Source of the DNA: Butyrivibrio sp. MC2013
GTDB taxonomy: Bacteria; Bacillota; Clostridia; Lachnospirales; Lachnospiraceae
DNA: 64,000 nt
Direction of reading: 5' to 3'
Assembly: GCF_000424585.1 (NCBI RefSeq)
Contig: NZ_AUKE01000008.1
Span: forward strand, 124,001-188,000
Shown: piece by piece, positions 1-7,887 of the stretch
How positions within the stretch are numbered: the stretch's first letter is position 1
How the letters are laid out: each line of letters opens with the position of its first letter
Program-made: the position numbers and the translations under genes
The notes under the pieces: model-generated
What the model saw: the letters and a program-made list of their open reading frames with translations, nothing else
Database searches by the model: none
What the model was told of the DNA's origin: nothing

Positions 1-333
1 CATCTCCTCGCCCTTACCCAGCCTTATATGAGAAGCAAGGTCAAACTGCCTTGCACAAAAGGCAAGAGCCTGCTCACAGACCATAGAAGCCCTCATCCTG
101 GTAAGTTCACCCTCTTTTTTGTCGGGATGGTTATGGTAGAGAAAGCTGCTGGATACCATTTCAAGAACGGAATCGCCAAGGAACTCCAGGCGCTCATAGT
201 CTTCCTGCTTCAAGGTCTTCATCTCATTGGAAAAAGATGAATGTGTAAGAGCCGTTCTGATAAGCTTTCTATCCTTGAAATGATACCCTATCTTTTCTTC
301 TAATAGATCAATAGATTCTTCAATATTCTGCAT
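1..333 (-). CDS. rnc: Ribonuclease III, N-terminal part (runs off the window edge)
   Basis: This is the first 111 codons of RNase III, the endonuclease that cuts double-stranded RNA in rRNA and mRNA processing. The translation contains the family signature YERLEFLGDSVLE, which carries acidic metal-binding residues of the catalytic domain, and an HSSF segment just before it. The ATG at 333 follows an AGAGGA ribosome site. The dsRNA-binding domain lies outside the window. It is last of the rpmF-plsX-acpP-rnc series, an order usual in Clostridia. Confidence 0.93.
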   Translation of the reverse strand, partial: MQNIEESIDLLEEKIGYHFKDRKLIRTALTHSSFSNEMKTLKQEDYERLEFLGDSVLEMVSSSFLYHNHPDKKEGELTRMRASMVCEQALAFCARQFDLASHIRLGKGEEM

Positions 334-375
334 ATGATTCCTCTGCAGAGCCTTTTATATAGAAGTGCATGGATG

Positions 376-410
376 CAGGGCCTCTTCCTCTGTCCGGGGA
401 AGGGGCCCTG
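376..410. repeat. Stem-loop between acpP and rnc
   Basis: Arms CAGGGCC (376-382) and GGCCCTG (404-410) pair perfectly, with further TTCC/GGAA pairing inside. No T-tract follows on the minus strand, so an RNA-processing or stability hairpin within the operon fits better than a terminator. Confidence 0.55.
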
Positions 411-429
411 TAATTAAATACGTTGTATA

Positions 430-660
430 TCAGGCTCTTGCTTCTTTGATAAGTGCTACTGCTTCTCCAACTGTCTTGATATTCTCAATCCTGTCTTCAG
501 CCATCTTGATACCGAATTCATCTTCGATACCCATGATGATCTGATATATATCCAGTGAGTCAGCGCCCAGGTCGTCAATAAAAGTAGTGTCATTTGTGAT
601 CTCTTCGGGATCTACATTGAGCACATCAGCGATCAGTTCTTTAAGTTTATCCAGTTCCAT
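430..660 (-). CDS. acpP: Acyl carrier protein
   Basis: This 76-residue acidic protein carries growing acyl chains on 4'-phosphopantetheine during fatty-acid synthesis. The attachment motif GADSLD is present, with the modified serine at residue 35, and the length is normal. A strong AGGAGG site sits just before the ATG. It lies 83 bp after plsX, whose product uses acyl-ACP, and before rnc, apparently in one transcript from the promoter at 2187-2215. Confidence 0.97.
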   Translation of the reverse strand: MELDKLKELIADVLNVDPEEITNDTTFIDDLGADSLDIYQIIMGIEDEFGIKMAEDRIENIKTVGEAVALIKEARA

Positions 661-743
661 AATTCCTCCTGTCAGGTCATAGGACCTTATCTTATATTCC
701 TTAGATATTGTATTTTAATTGAGCCTCTTTAGCAAATGTTAAA

Positions 744-1751
744 TTATTTGTCTCCGCCAAGATTTAATATTTCCACAATCTTGTCGTCCACATTATTCTC
801 CTTAAAGGACACGCACTGGAGAATGGAATTCTTTACTTCCACAGCCTTTGCACTGCCGTGTGTCTTGACTACAAGGCTTCTAAGCCCCAGCATAGGCGCT
901 CCGCCGTATTTCTCCAGATTAAAGTCTGCAAGGGCGCTCTTAAGCGAAGGCTTGATAAGAAGAGCTCCAAGCTTGGACATAGCAGATGACAAGAGTCCCT
1001 TCTTTAGGGCATGCATGAACATCTTGGCAGAACCTTCATACATCTTAAGGGCCACATTACCTGCAAAAGCCTCGCATACTATAACATCGCATACACCGGC
1101 AGGAATATCTCTTGCTTCAATATTACCTATAAAGTTAATATCACCGCATTCCTTCAAGAGTGGAAAAGTCTCCTTAACAAGGGCATTGCCCTTATCCTCT
1201 TCGGTACCTATGGAAAGGAGGCCTACTGTGGGATTCTTCTTACCAATGGTATTCTCATAATACACACTGCCCATCTTGGCAAACTGTACAAGATGTGAGG
1301 ATCTGGCATCCACATTGGCTCCGCAGTCTATGAGCAGTGACACACCCTTCTCTGTAGGGATAAAAGGAGCAAGAGGAGATCTTTCCACGCCTTTTACTCT
1401 TCCTATTATAAGCTGACCACCTACAAGATTGGCTCCGGTACTTCCGGCAGACACATAAGCATCCGCTTCGCCATGTTTAACATGCATCATAGCTTTAACA
1501 ATTGATGAATCCTTCTTGGTCCTTATAGCATTAACAGGAGCTTCAGCCATCTCGATCACTTCCCTGGCATCCAGGATCTCTACCCTGTCCTTATCATAGC
1601 TATACTTTGCAAGCTCTTCCTCTATCAATTCCTTTTTGCCTGCAAGTATGACTTTTACCAGGTCCGACTCATTAACAGCTTCTACAGCACCTTTAACGAT
1701 CTCTCCGGGCGCATTGTCGCCGCCCATAGCATCAACACATACTCTGATCAT
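744..1751 (-). CDS. plsX: Phosphate acyltransferase PlsX
   Basis: PlsX converts acyl-ACP and phosphate to acyl-phosphate, the donor for the first acylation of glycerol-3-phosphate in phospholipid synthesis. The start MIRVCVDAMGGDNAPGE contains the diagnostic DAMGGDNAP motif. The 335-residue length fits the family. An upstream in-frame start would add 14 unconserved residues; the ATG at 1751 is preferred because it begins the conserved sequence and has an AGGGGG site. Its neighbours rpmF and acpP are the classical ones. Confidence 0.96.
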   Translation of the reverse strand: MIRVCVDAMGGDNAPGEIVKGAVEAVNESDLVKVILAGKKELIEEELAKYSYDKDRVEILDAREVIEMAEAPVNAIRTKKDSSIVKAMMHVKHGEADAYVSAGSTGANLVGGQLIIGRVKGVERSPLAPFIPTEKGVSLLIDCGANVDARSSHLVQFAKMGSVYYENTIGKKNPTVGLLSIGTEEDKGNALVKETFPLLKECGDINFIGNIEARDIPAGVCDVIVCEAFAGNVALKMYEGSAKMFMHALKKGLLSSAMSKLGALLIKPSLKSALADFNLEKYGGAPMLGLRSLVVKTHGSAKAVEVKNSILQCVSFKENNVDDKIVEILNLGGDK

Positions 1752-1830
1752 CTTTAGACAATTTCCCCCTAGCACGCAACAATTTTTATACAAACTTATG
1801 TTTCATACTATACGACATCCGGATATAAAT

Positions 1831-1859
1831 CAAGGCTTCCCGTTAGACGGAAAGCCTTG
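1831..1859. repeat. Stem-loop in the rpmF-plsX spacer
   Basis: CAAGGCTT (1831-1838) pairs with AAGCCTTG (1852-1859). No T-run follows on the minus strand, so a processing or partial attenuation hairpin separating rpmF from plsX is more likely than a full terminator. Confidence 0.5.
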
Positions 1860-1896
1860 AAAATCATGCATTATCAGCATTATAAACTATCGACGA

Positions 1897-2082
1897 TCAA
1901 TCCTCGTTTACAGCTACAACGCTCTTATTTGCATAGTATCCGCATGCACGGCATACCTTATGGGGCTGTGTAAGAGCTCCGCAGTGGCTGCACTTAACAA
2001 GAGTCGGTGCGGTCATCTTCCAGTTCGCTCTTCTCTGATCACGATGGCCTTTGGAAGATTTATTCTTAGGGCAAATAGACAT
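1897..2082 (-). CDS. rpmF: 50S ribosomal protein L32
   Basis: L32 is a small large-subunit ribosomal protein. The 61-residue product begins MSICPKNKSSKGHRDQRRAN and carries a zinc ribbon, with CSHC and CRAC pairs near residues 30-46. The ATG at 2082 follows a near-perfect AAGGAGGTG site; the longer in-frame extension is not needed. It is first gene of the operon. The yceD gene often found before rpmF is absent; ackA lies there instead. Confidence 0.96.
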   Translation of the reverse strand: MSICPKNKSSKGHRDQRRANWKMTAPTLVKCSHCGALTQPHKVCRACGYYANKSVVAVNED

Positions 2083-2186
2083 TTGTAACACCTCCTTACG
2101 CTGGTCGTATTCGATTACCAGCAAAAGGCGCCGGTAACAATTCTACTCATCAAAATTTGTGCGCAAACTTCTCGCACACCTAAGTG

Positions 2187-2215
2187 ATTATACTCATATC
2201 ACAGTCCTTTGTCAA
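2187..2215 (-). promoter_or_regulatory. Sigma-A promoter of rpmF-plsX-acpP-rnc
   Basis: On the minus strand a perfect TTGACA (2210-2215) is separated by exactly 17 bases from a perfect TATAAT (2187-2192). It points at rpmF, about 105 bases before its start codon. The -35 box lies inside a small palindrome (CCTTTGTC / GACAAAGG, 2206-2225) that could be an operator or the end of the ackA transcript. Confidence 0.9.
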
Positions 2216-2245
2216 TAGACAAAGGAAAATATATCAAAATATGGC

Positions 2246-3436
2246 TTAAGCAAGCAGTGCATATGTATCCTTGGCGATAGCCAGTTCCTCATTGGTTGGA
2301 ACTACATATACATTCACCTTGGAGCCGGGCATGGAGATCAGCTTCTCTTCGCCTCTGACCTTATTGGCTTCTTCGTTAAGTGTGATATCAAAAAGGCCAA
2401 GTCTGTTCACGATCAGCTTTCTGATAAAGCCGCTGTTCTCGCCTACGCCGGCGGTAAATGCGATGCAATCAACGCCGCCCATGGCTGCAGCATATGCTCC
2501 GATATACTTCACAACCTGATATACAAAGCAGTCAACTGCACGAATAGCATTTTCATTGCCTTCAATATAAGCGTCCTCCAGATCTCTGAAATCAGAGCTG
2601 ATGTTGCCGGAGAGGCCGTATACACCGGACTCTTTATTGAGAACATTCATAACGCCGGCAGTATCCTTGCCGGTCTTCTTCTCTATCATCTCTACAACAG
2701 AAGGATCTATAGCACCTGACCTGGTGCCCATGATAAGACCTTCAAGGGGAGTCAGACCCATGGATGTATCCACGCATTTGCCATTCTTGACAGCGCTGAC
2801 AGAAGCGCCGTTGCCAAGGTGACAAACAATAGTCTTTATAGACTCATAATCCTTGCCCTCGATCTCAGCTACCTTCTTGCTGACATAGGAGTGGCTGGTG
2901 CCATGGAAGCCATACCTTCTGATACCGTATTCAGTATAATAGCTGTAAGGAAGTCCGTAGAGATATGCTTCCTCAGGCATGGTCTGATGAAAAGCTGTAT
3001 CAAATACAGCTACCATGGGAACACCGGGCATGAGCTCCATGCAGGCTCTGATACCGATAATATTGGCAGGATTGTGAAGAGGTGCCAGATCAGATACCTC
3101 CTCAATAGCCCCTATCACTTCCTCATCAATGACTACAGAACTGGTGAACTTCTCACCGCCATGTACTATTCTGTGACCTACAGCATCTATCTCAGACAGG
3201 GATGCCACTGCTCCGCTTTCGGTGAGAGCCGTAAGAACAAGGCTGACAGCAGTCTTGTGATCAGGCATTGCCACCTCTTTCTTCACCTTTTCGCTTCCTG
3301 TAGCAGTATATGAGATCTGACTGTGGTCAATCCCTATCCTTTCACAGAGTCCCTTGAAGAGGAGCTCCTGACTCTGAGCATCGATAAGCTGAAACTTAAG
3401 TGATGAGCTTCCGCAATTGATAACAAGTACTTTCAT
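2246..3436 (-). CDS. ackA: Acetate kinase
   Basis: Acetate kinase makes ATP from acetyl phosphate and ADP as the last step of acetate fermentation. The 396-residue protein starts MKVLVINCGSSSLKFQL, the ASKHA phosphate-binding start of the family, and contains GHRIVHGGE, FHGTSH and GTRSGAIDP catalytic segments. The second of two adjacent ATGs (3434-3436) has the better distance from GGAGG. It follows pta by 27 bp, the usual two-gene operon. Confidence 0.97.
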   Translation of the reverse strand: MKVLVINCGSSSLKFQLIDAQSQELLFKGLCERIGIDHSQISYTATGSEKVKKEVAMPDHKTAVSLVLTALTESGAVASLSEIDAVGHRIVHGGEKFTSSVVIDEEVIGAIEEVSDLAPLHNPANIIGIRACMELMPGVPMVAVFDTAFHQTMPEEAYLYGLPYSYYTEYGIRRYGFHGTSHSYVSKKVAEIEGKDYESIKTIVCHLGNGASVSAVKNGKCVDTSMGLTPLEGLIMGTRSGAIDPSVVEMIEKKTGKDTAGVMNVLNKESGVYGLSGNISSDFRDLEDAYIEGNENAIRAVDCFVYQVVKYIGAYAAAMGGVDCIAFTAGVGENSGFIRKLIVNRLGLFDITLNEEANKVRGEEKLISMPGSKVNVYVVPTNEELAIAKDTYALLA

Positions 3437-3463
3437 CATATCCTCCAAATGCAAATTAGTTTA

Positions 3464-4462
3464 TTAGAGCTGTGCCTGTACTGCAGTAAGAGCGACTACG
3501 CCTACTATATCCATCCAGCTGCAGCCTCTGGACAGGTCATTGACAGGTCTTGCTATTCCCTGGAGCATAGGTCCATAGGCCTCAGCCTTTGCCAGTCTCT
3601 GCACCAGTTTATATCCGATATTACCGCCATCAAGATTAGGGAATACAAGCACATTGGCATGTCCCGCAACAGGACTTCCGGGAGCCTTGGAGGCTGCCAC
3701 TTCAGGTACCAGCGCTGCATCCAGCTGCAGTTCACCATCACAGATCATATCAGGATAATCCCTGTGAGCGATCTCAACAGCATTTACAACCTTATCTACA
3801 AGGGCATGCTTTGCAGAACCTTTGGTAGAGTGTGACAAGAATGCCACCTTGGGTTCAGCACCAACAAGGAGCCTGAAGCTCTCTGCAGATGAAGCTGCGA
3901 TCACTGCCAGCTCTTCAGATGTAGGATCCTGGTTCAGACCGGAATCAGCAAAAACGAAGGTTCCATTTTCACCATATTCACAGTGAGGTACATCTACTAT
4001 AAAGAAGCCGGATACCATCTTGACACCCGGAGCTGTCTTGAGAATCTGAAGAGCAGGACGAAGGGTGTTGGCTGTGGAATGACATGCACCGGATACCAGT
4101 CCGTCTGCCAGTCCTGCCTTAAGCATCATTACACCAAAGTATGTCCTGTCAGACAAGAGGATCTCTCTTGCCTTCTCCAGAGTCATTCCCTTATTTTTAC
4201 GAAGTTCGTAAAACATCTCTATAAGTTCATCAGTCTTTTCAAATCTCTCAGGATCGATGATGACCGAATCTGTAAGATCAGCACGTTCTTTCTTGGCATC
4301 TGTAAGGATAGTATCCACATTGCCCAGAAGTATAAGATTTGCAAGCCCCTCCTTAAGTACTTCCTCTGCTGCAAGCAGTGTTCTTGTGTCTTCGGTCTCA
4401 GGCAATATGATTGTTTTCTTGTTTGCCTTGGCCTTTTCCTTTATTCCGTCGATGTAAGACAT
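3464..4462 (-). CDS. pta: Phosphate acetyltransferase
   Basis: Pta converts acetyl-CoA and phosphate into acetyl phosphate for acetate kinase. The 332-residue product is the short, single-domain form typical of Firmicutes. Conserved stretches include IILPETED near the start, GLVSGACHSTANTLRPALQ and LVFPNLDGGNIGYKLVQRL. The ATG at 4462 has an AAGGAGA site; 35 extra codons upstream in the same frame look non-coding. It is divergent from tmcAL. Confidence 0.97.
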   Translation of the reverse strand: MSYIDGIKEKAKANKKTIILPETEDTRTLLAAEEVLKEGLANLILLGNVDTILTDAKKERADLTDSVIIDPERFEKTDELIEMFYELRKNKGMTLEKAREILLSDRTYFGVMMLKAGLADGLVSGACHSTANTLRPALQILKTAPGVKMVSGFFIVDVPHCEYGENGTFVFADSGLNQDPTSEELAVIAASSAESFRLLVGAEPKVAFLSHSTKGSAKHALVDKVVNAVEIAHRDYPDMICDGELQLDAALVPEVAASKAPGSPVAGHANVLVFPNLDGGNIGYKLVQRLAKAEAYGPMLQGIARPVNDLSRGCSWMDIVGVVALTAVQAQL

Positions 4463-4578
4463 ATCTTCTCTCCTTTGTGATATATTAAAGATGTGGCTTT
4501 TGCCCAGGGCCCATCCCCCAATCATCACAGGGCCTATCAGCATAACACAGCACACATAAACAATCATAGCAGAGTGAA

Positions 4579-4620
4579 ATTATACTTCAAGAAAAGATAT
4601 TTTTTTAACAAAAATTGTTA
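4579..4620. promoter_or_regulatory. Shared pta / tmcAL control region with a 15-base palindrome
   Basis: The minus strand has a perfect TATAAT (4579-4584) facing pta, with no good -35. The plus strand has an overlapping TATACT (4581-4586) facing tmcAL. A palindrome TAACAA-AAA-TTGTTA spans 4606-4620, covering the region just upstream of the expected pta -35. It could be an operator. Its half-sites are in the reverse order to a canonical Rex site. Confidence 0.4.
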
Positions 4621-4638
4621 CTACAGGTATTGCTCAGA

Positions 4639-5949
4639 ATGACTAAAAAATATAAAACAATCGGAATAATATGCGAATTTAATCCCCTTCATAACGGTCA
4701 CAAATACATTATGGACCATGCAAGAAAAGCCCTTGGAGCAGACAGGATCATACTGGTCATGAGCGGCGATTATGTGCAAAGGGGAGAACCTGCAATAGTG
4801 TCAAAAGAAGCCAGAACCCGCATGGCACTTGAATCCGGAGCCGATGCTGTTTTTGAGCTCCCCCTTCTCTACTGCGCCTCCAGCGCAGAGTATTTTGCCA
4901 GAGGAGCAATATCTGTATTTAATGCACTTGGATGCATAGATATACTTTTATTTGCAAGTGAAGAAGGCAGCCTTGAATTGTTATCCAAAGCCGCGGATAT
5001 CCTGATAGATGAACCTGTCAAATACAGGGAAATGCTGATAAATGCTCAGAGTGAGGGTCTTAGCTACGCCGCTGCAAGAATGAAAGCACTGGCAGTTTAT
5101 TTTGACAAAAAAGAAACAAACTTTCTGACTTTGTCAAACAACATCCTTGCTATCGAGTATCTAAGAGCCCTAAGAGTCACCGGATCTACCATACAGCCCG
5201 TTACTATCAAAAGACTGGGAGCCTCCTACAATAACACAAAGATACACCGGGTAAACGATAGCTGCTCCCCGAAAAATACAGCATCCATAACAGCCAGTGC
5301 CACCGCTATCCGAAGAGCTATTGTCAATTCTTACAACGCAGTTTCTCCCGCATCTGTCGCAAAAGCTCTCCAAAACTCTCCGGATAACCGGCAAGACTCA
5401 ATACATGATCTCATAAGATCATCCATGCCGCAGTTTGCCTACGATATCCTCATGTCTTCACCAAGAGTATACCCAAATAACTTCTCATCTCTTCTAAAAT
5501 ACAAGCTTACTCTTGAAAGAGACAAAGGCTTTGCTCAATATCTCGACATTGACGATGACCTGTCCAATAAGATCAGGGCCAAGCTCCCCCTCTTTACAGA
5601 TACAGAGAGCTTTATCCAATTGCTCAAGAGTAAGGACCTTGCCTACACCCGAATCTCAAGAGCCCTTTTACATATAGTCCTGAATATCAGATCCGATCTG
5701 GCAGAGACTGCAAGAAAAGAGGGATATCCTGTATATTTGCGCCTTCTGGGCCTTCGCACTGCTTCATCTGATATATTAAGAAGCGTAAGTGATGATGCCC
5801 CAATCATCAGCAGACTCTCAGATGCAGACAAAATGCTCTCAGGCACTGCTCTTAGTCTGCTTCGCCAAAACATCACCGCCTCTGATATATATCATCAGAT
5901 AAACGGTGATGCCGTGAGTGATTATAGCCGGACCCTTATCAGACTATGA
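4639..5949 (+). CDS. tmcAL: tRNA(Met) cytidine acetate ligase
   Basis: TmcAL (formerly YlbM) uses acetate and ATP to acetylate C34 of elongator tRNA-Met. The 436-residue protein begins with IGIICEFNPLHNGHKYIM, the HxGH nucleotide-binding motif, followed by MSGDYVQRGEPAI. The ATG at 4639 is chosen over upstream TTG codons because similarity starts there; its ribosome site is weak. It is divergent from pta-ackA, which make the acetate it uses, a common neighbourhood in Clostridia. Confidence 0.93.
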   Translation: MTKKYKTIGIICEFNPLHNGHKYIMDHARKALGADRIILVMSGDYVQRGEPAIVSKEARTRMALESGADAVFELPLLYCASSAEYFARGAISVFNALGCIDILLFASEEGSLELLSKAADILIDEPVKYREMLINAQSEGLSYAAARMKALAVYFDKKETNFLTLSNNILAIEYLRALRVTGSTIQPVTIKRLGASYNNTKIHRVNDSCSPKNTASITASATAIRRAIVNSYNAVSPASVAKALQNSPDNRQDSIHDLIRSSMPQFAYDILMSSPRVYPNNFSSLLKYKLTLERDKGFAQYLDIDDDLSNKIRAKLPLFTDTESFIQLLKSKDLAYTRISRALLHIVLNIRSDLAETARKEGYPVYLRLLGLRTASSDILRSVSDDAPIISRLSDADKMLSGTALSLLRQNITASDIYHQINGDAVSDYSRTLIRL

Positions 5950-5955
5950 AAACCC

Positions 5956-7887
5956 TCACATTATGGGACTCTTATCCACTACCTTCTGGGGAATCACAGC
6001 ATTGATCATTGACGCTTTGCCCTTACCGCTTTCAAACTGAAGCCTGCCGCCCATAGCTTCCGCAAGGCGCTTTGCAATGATATGCCCTAGCTCCGTCCTC
6101 TCATCATCTGTTTCTTCATATCCCTTCTCCATCGATGAGAAAAAAGACTGGGGACTATCATTTTCCGGCCCTTTTACACTTATGATCAGATAAAAAAGGG
6201 CTCCAAGATTCTTTTGAGATACAGACATCTCAACCTTACCATCTCTGGTATTAGTCAATGCATTCATGAAGATTGCTTGAAACAGCTGCCTGATATTGTT
6301 TTCATCCCCTCTAAGGATACTGGGAAGATTCCTGTCCAGCATGCATTTATAGCTTATACCCTTGTTCTCAGCTCTTTTGCTGGCACTATATATACAATCA
6401 TTAAAGAGTTCTCTGGTAAAATAATTATCCTCATTGATGAGTAGCTCACCGGATTCCAGCTTGCAATAATCCTGCATATTATCTATGAGATCAGTCAGAT
6501 CCCTGACTCTGTCCCTGATAATATTTACATACTCGTTATTGCTGGCGCCTTCCATTTCTCTCTCGATGATATCAGCGCTTGCCATTATCTTATTAACAGG
6601 GCTCTTGACACCTCTGCTCATAAGGGAGAGATAATCGGTCTTTAGCCTCCTGACCTGCTCTGAGATCTGCCTGTCATGAGTCAGCTTTACCAGATCATAG
6701 ACCATGCTGCCCACAACAGAGGTAATAAGAAACACGATACCAAAACCATACATGCCCCTGGTGAAGGACATAAAAGGAATAAAGTATCCCACAATCTCCA
6801 TCATGGCGCAGAAGAAGAACAACAGCATTCCGTATCCCAGTATCTTATATCTTTCAAAATATCCAAGCCGAATATCACTTGCAGTGGAATAAAAGATCAC
6901 TATCATGGTATAAGTAACAGGGATCACAGTTAACGGCAGCGTATATGAAAAGTATGCAATATTCAGATAATGTAAAAGTGACATGGAAAGTCCTACAACG
7001 ATCGTTAATACGCATCCAATCCTGTGGATCTTGTTATATCTGTATTCTGTCAGCCTGTTACTGAATATCAAAAAAGGAAAAGATATAAATCCGGCAATGA
7101 TATTGCTCAGATTCCTCGCGCCTGTAAGATCAGGAATGACAAGCTGCATAAAGGTGTTATCAGTATAACCTCTGCACATCCTCCAGATAGCGATAAGAAA
7201 GATACCTGTTGCAAGGAATATTGTGGGATTATCCCTTTTATTGACCGCAGCAGCAAGAGATGCTACAAAAATAATAAGCGACATGACAAAGGTAATAAGA
7301 GTAGTCATAAAGACCTTGAGATTCTCGTGAAGCAGATATACCCAGATACCGGTCTGACTGCCCAGCATCACCTCTCCAACTTCACCTGCCAATAACGAAT
7401 CAGACACTCCCTCAATCCTTACCTTCCTCCCTGAATCATTGATATAGAGCTTGGCAAAAACATAACTGTCAGGGCTGGTACGGGCTCCAAGACCGTTCTC
7501 ACCGGGATGTATCACATATTCCCTTCTTAATTTGTCATCCACATATATCTTCATATCATGACGATTATTGGGAATAGCCAGCCAGCTCCCGGCTGTGATA
7601 TTGACAGGCAGCACGTTTTCGATCACATAGCCGTTATCTACAGTCTTGACGTTGCCCGGTATATTTACAGGCAGATGCTCATCATTATCAAAGACCTCCA
7701 CCCATCCTTCCGTAATGGTCCTCAGGCTCATCTTCTCGCTTCTGGGGCCGGCATTTTTTTCCGAAAAAAACAGGATCATGAACACAATAAGGATCATCAG
7801 CGCAAAGGTATAGGGAGCTATATTATTTTTTAGCTTATTAAATAATACACTGCTTCTAATCTTGTCCATGGTCACTCTTTTCTTCAC
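5956..7887 (-). CDS. Membrane pseudo-histidine-kinase (7TM sensor type, no receiver)
   Basis: This 643-residue protein has an N-terminal membrane helix (about 26-42), an extracellular beta-rich domain (about 55-180), roughly seven membrane helices (about 188-400), a coiled linker and degenerate kinase domains. Where histidine kinases have MSHEIRTPL it reads MSRGVKSPV, with Arg425 in place of His. An N-box-like Asn542 remains, but no DxGxG loop is recognisable. It therefore probably cannot autophosphorylate on the usual His. Its GTG start overlaps the stop of the related upstream gene (GTGA), so translation is coupled; an ATG six codons later is the alternative start. Confidence 0.85.
   Translation of the reverse strand: MKKRVTMDKIRSSVLFNKLKNNIAPYTFALMILIVFMILFFSEKNAGPRSEKMSLRTITEGWVEVFDNDEHLPVNIPGNVKTVDNGYVIENVLPVNITAGSWLAIPNNRHDMKIYVDDKLRREYVIHPGENGLGARTSPDSYVFAKLYINDSGRKVRIEGVSDSLLAGEVGEVMLGSQTGIWVYLLHENLKVFMTTLITFVMSLIIFVASLAAAVNKRDNPTIFLATGIFLIAIWRMCRGYTDNTFMQLVIPDLTGARNLSNIIAGFISFPFLIFSNRLTEYRYNKIHRIGCVLTIVVGLSMSLLHYLNIAYFSYTLPLTVIPVTYTMIVIFYSTASDIRLGYFERYKILGYGMLLFFFCAMMEIVGYFIPFMSFTRGMYGFGIVFLITSVVGSMVYDLVKLTHDRQISEQVRRLKTDYLSLMSRGVKSPVNKIMASADIIEREMEGASNNEYVNIIRDRVRDLTDLIDNMQDYCKLESGELLINEDNYFTRELFNDCIYSASKRAENKGISYKCMLDRNLPSILRGDENNIRQLFQAIFMNALTNTRDGKVEMSVSQKNLGALFYLIISVKGPENDSPQSFFSSMEKGYEETDDERTELGHIIAKRLAEAMGGRLQFESGKGKASMINAVIPQKVVDKSPIM

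Noticed and set aside
350..375. Match ATAGAAGTGCAT shared with the 57-bp repeat
   Set aside because: Twelve bases only, with different flanks; likely chance.
736..1260. Long plus-strand ORF opposite plsX
   Set aside because: Antisense to a certain gene, no homology or ribosome site.
2819..3313. 164-residue plus-strand ORF opposite ackA
   Set aside because: Antisense shadow of a highly conserved enzyme gene.
4606..4620. Rex-binding site before pta
   Set aside because: Rex sites read TTGTTAANNNNTTAACAA; here the half-sites are in the opposite order (TAACAA...TTGTTA).
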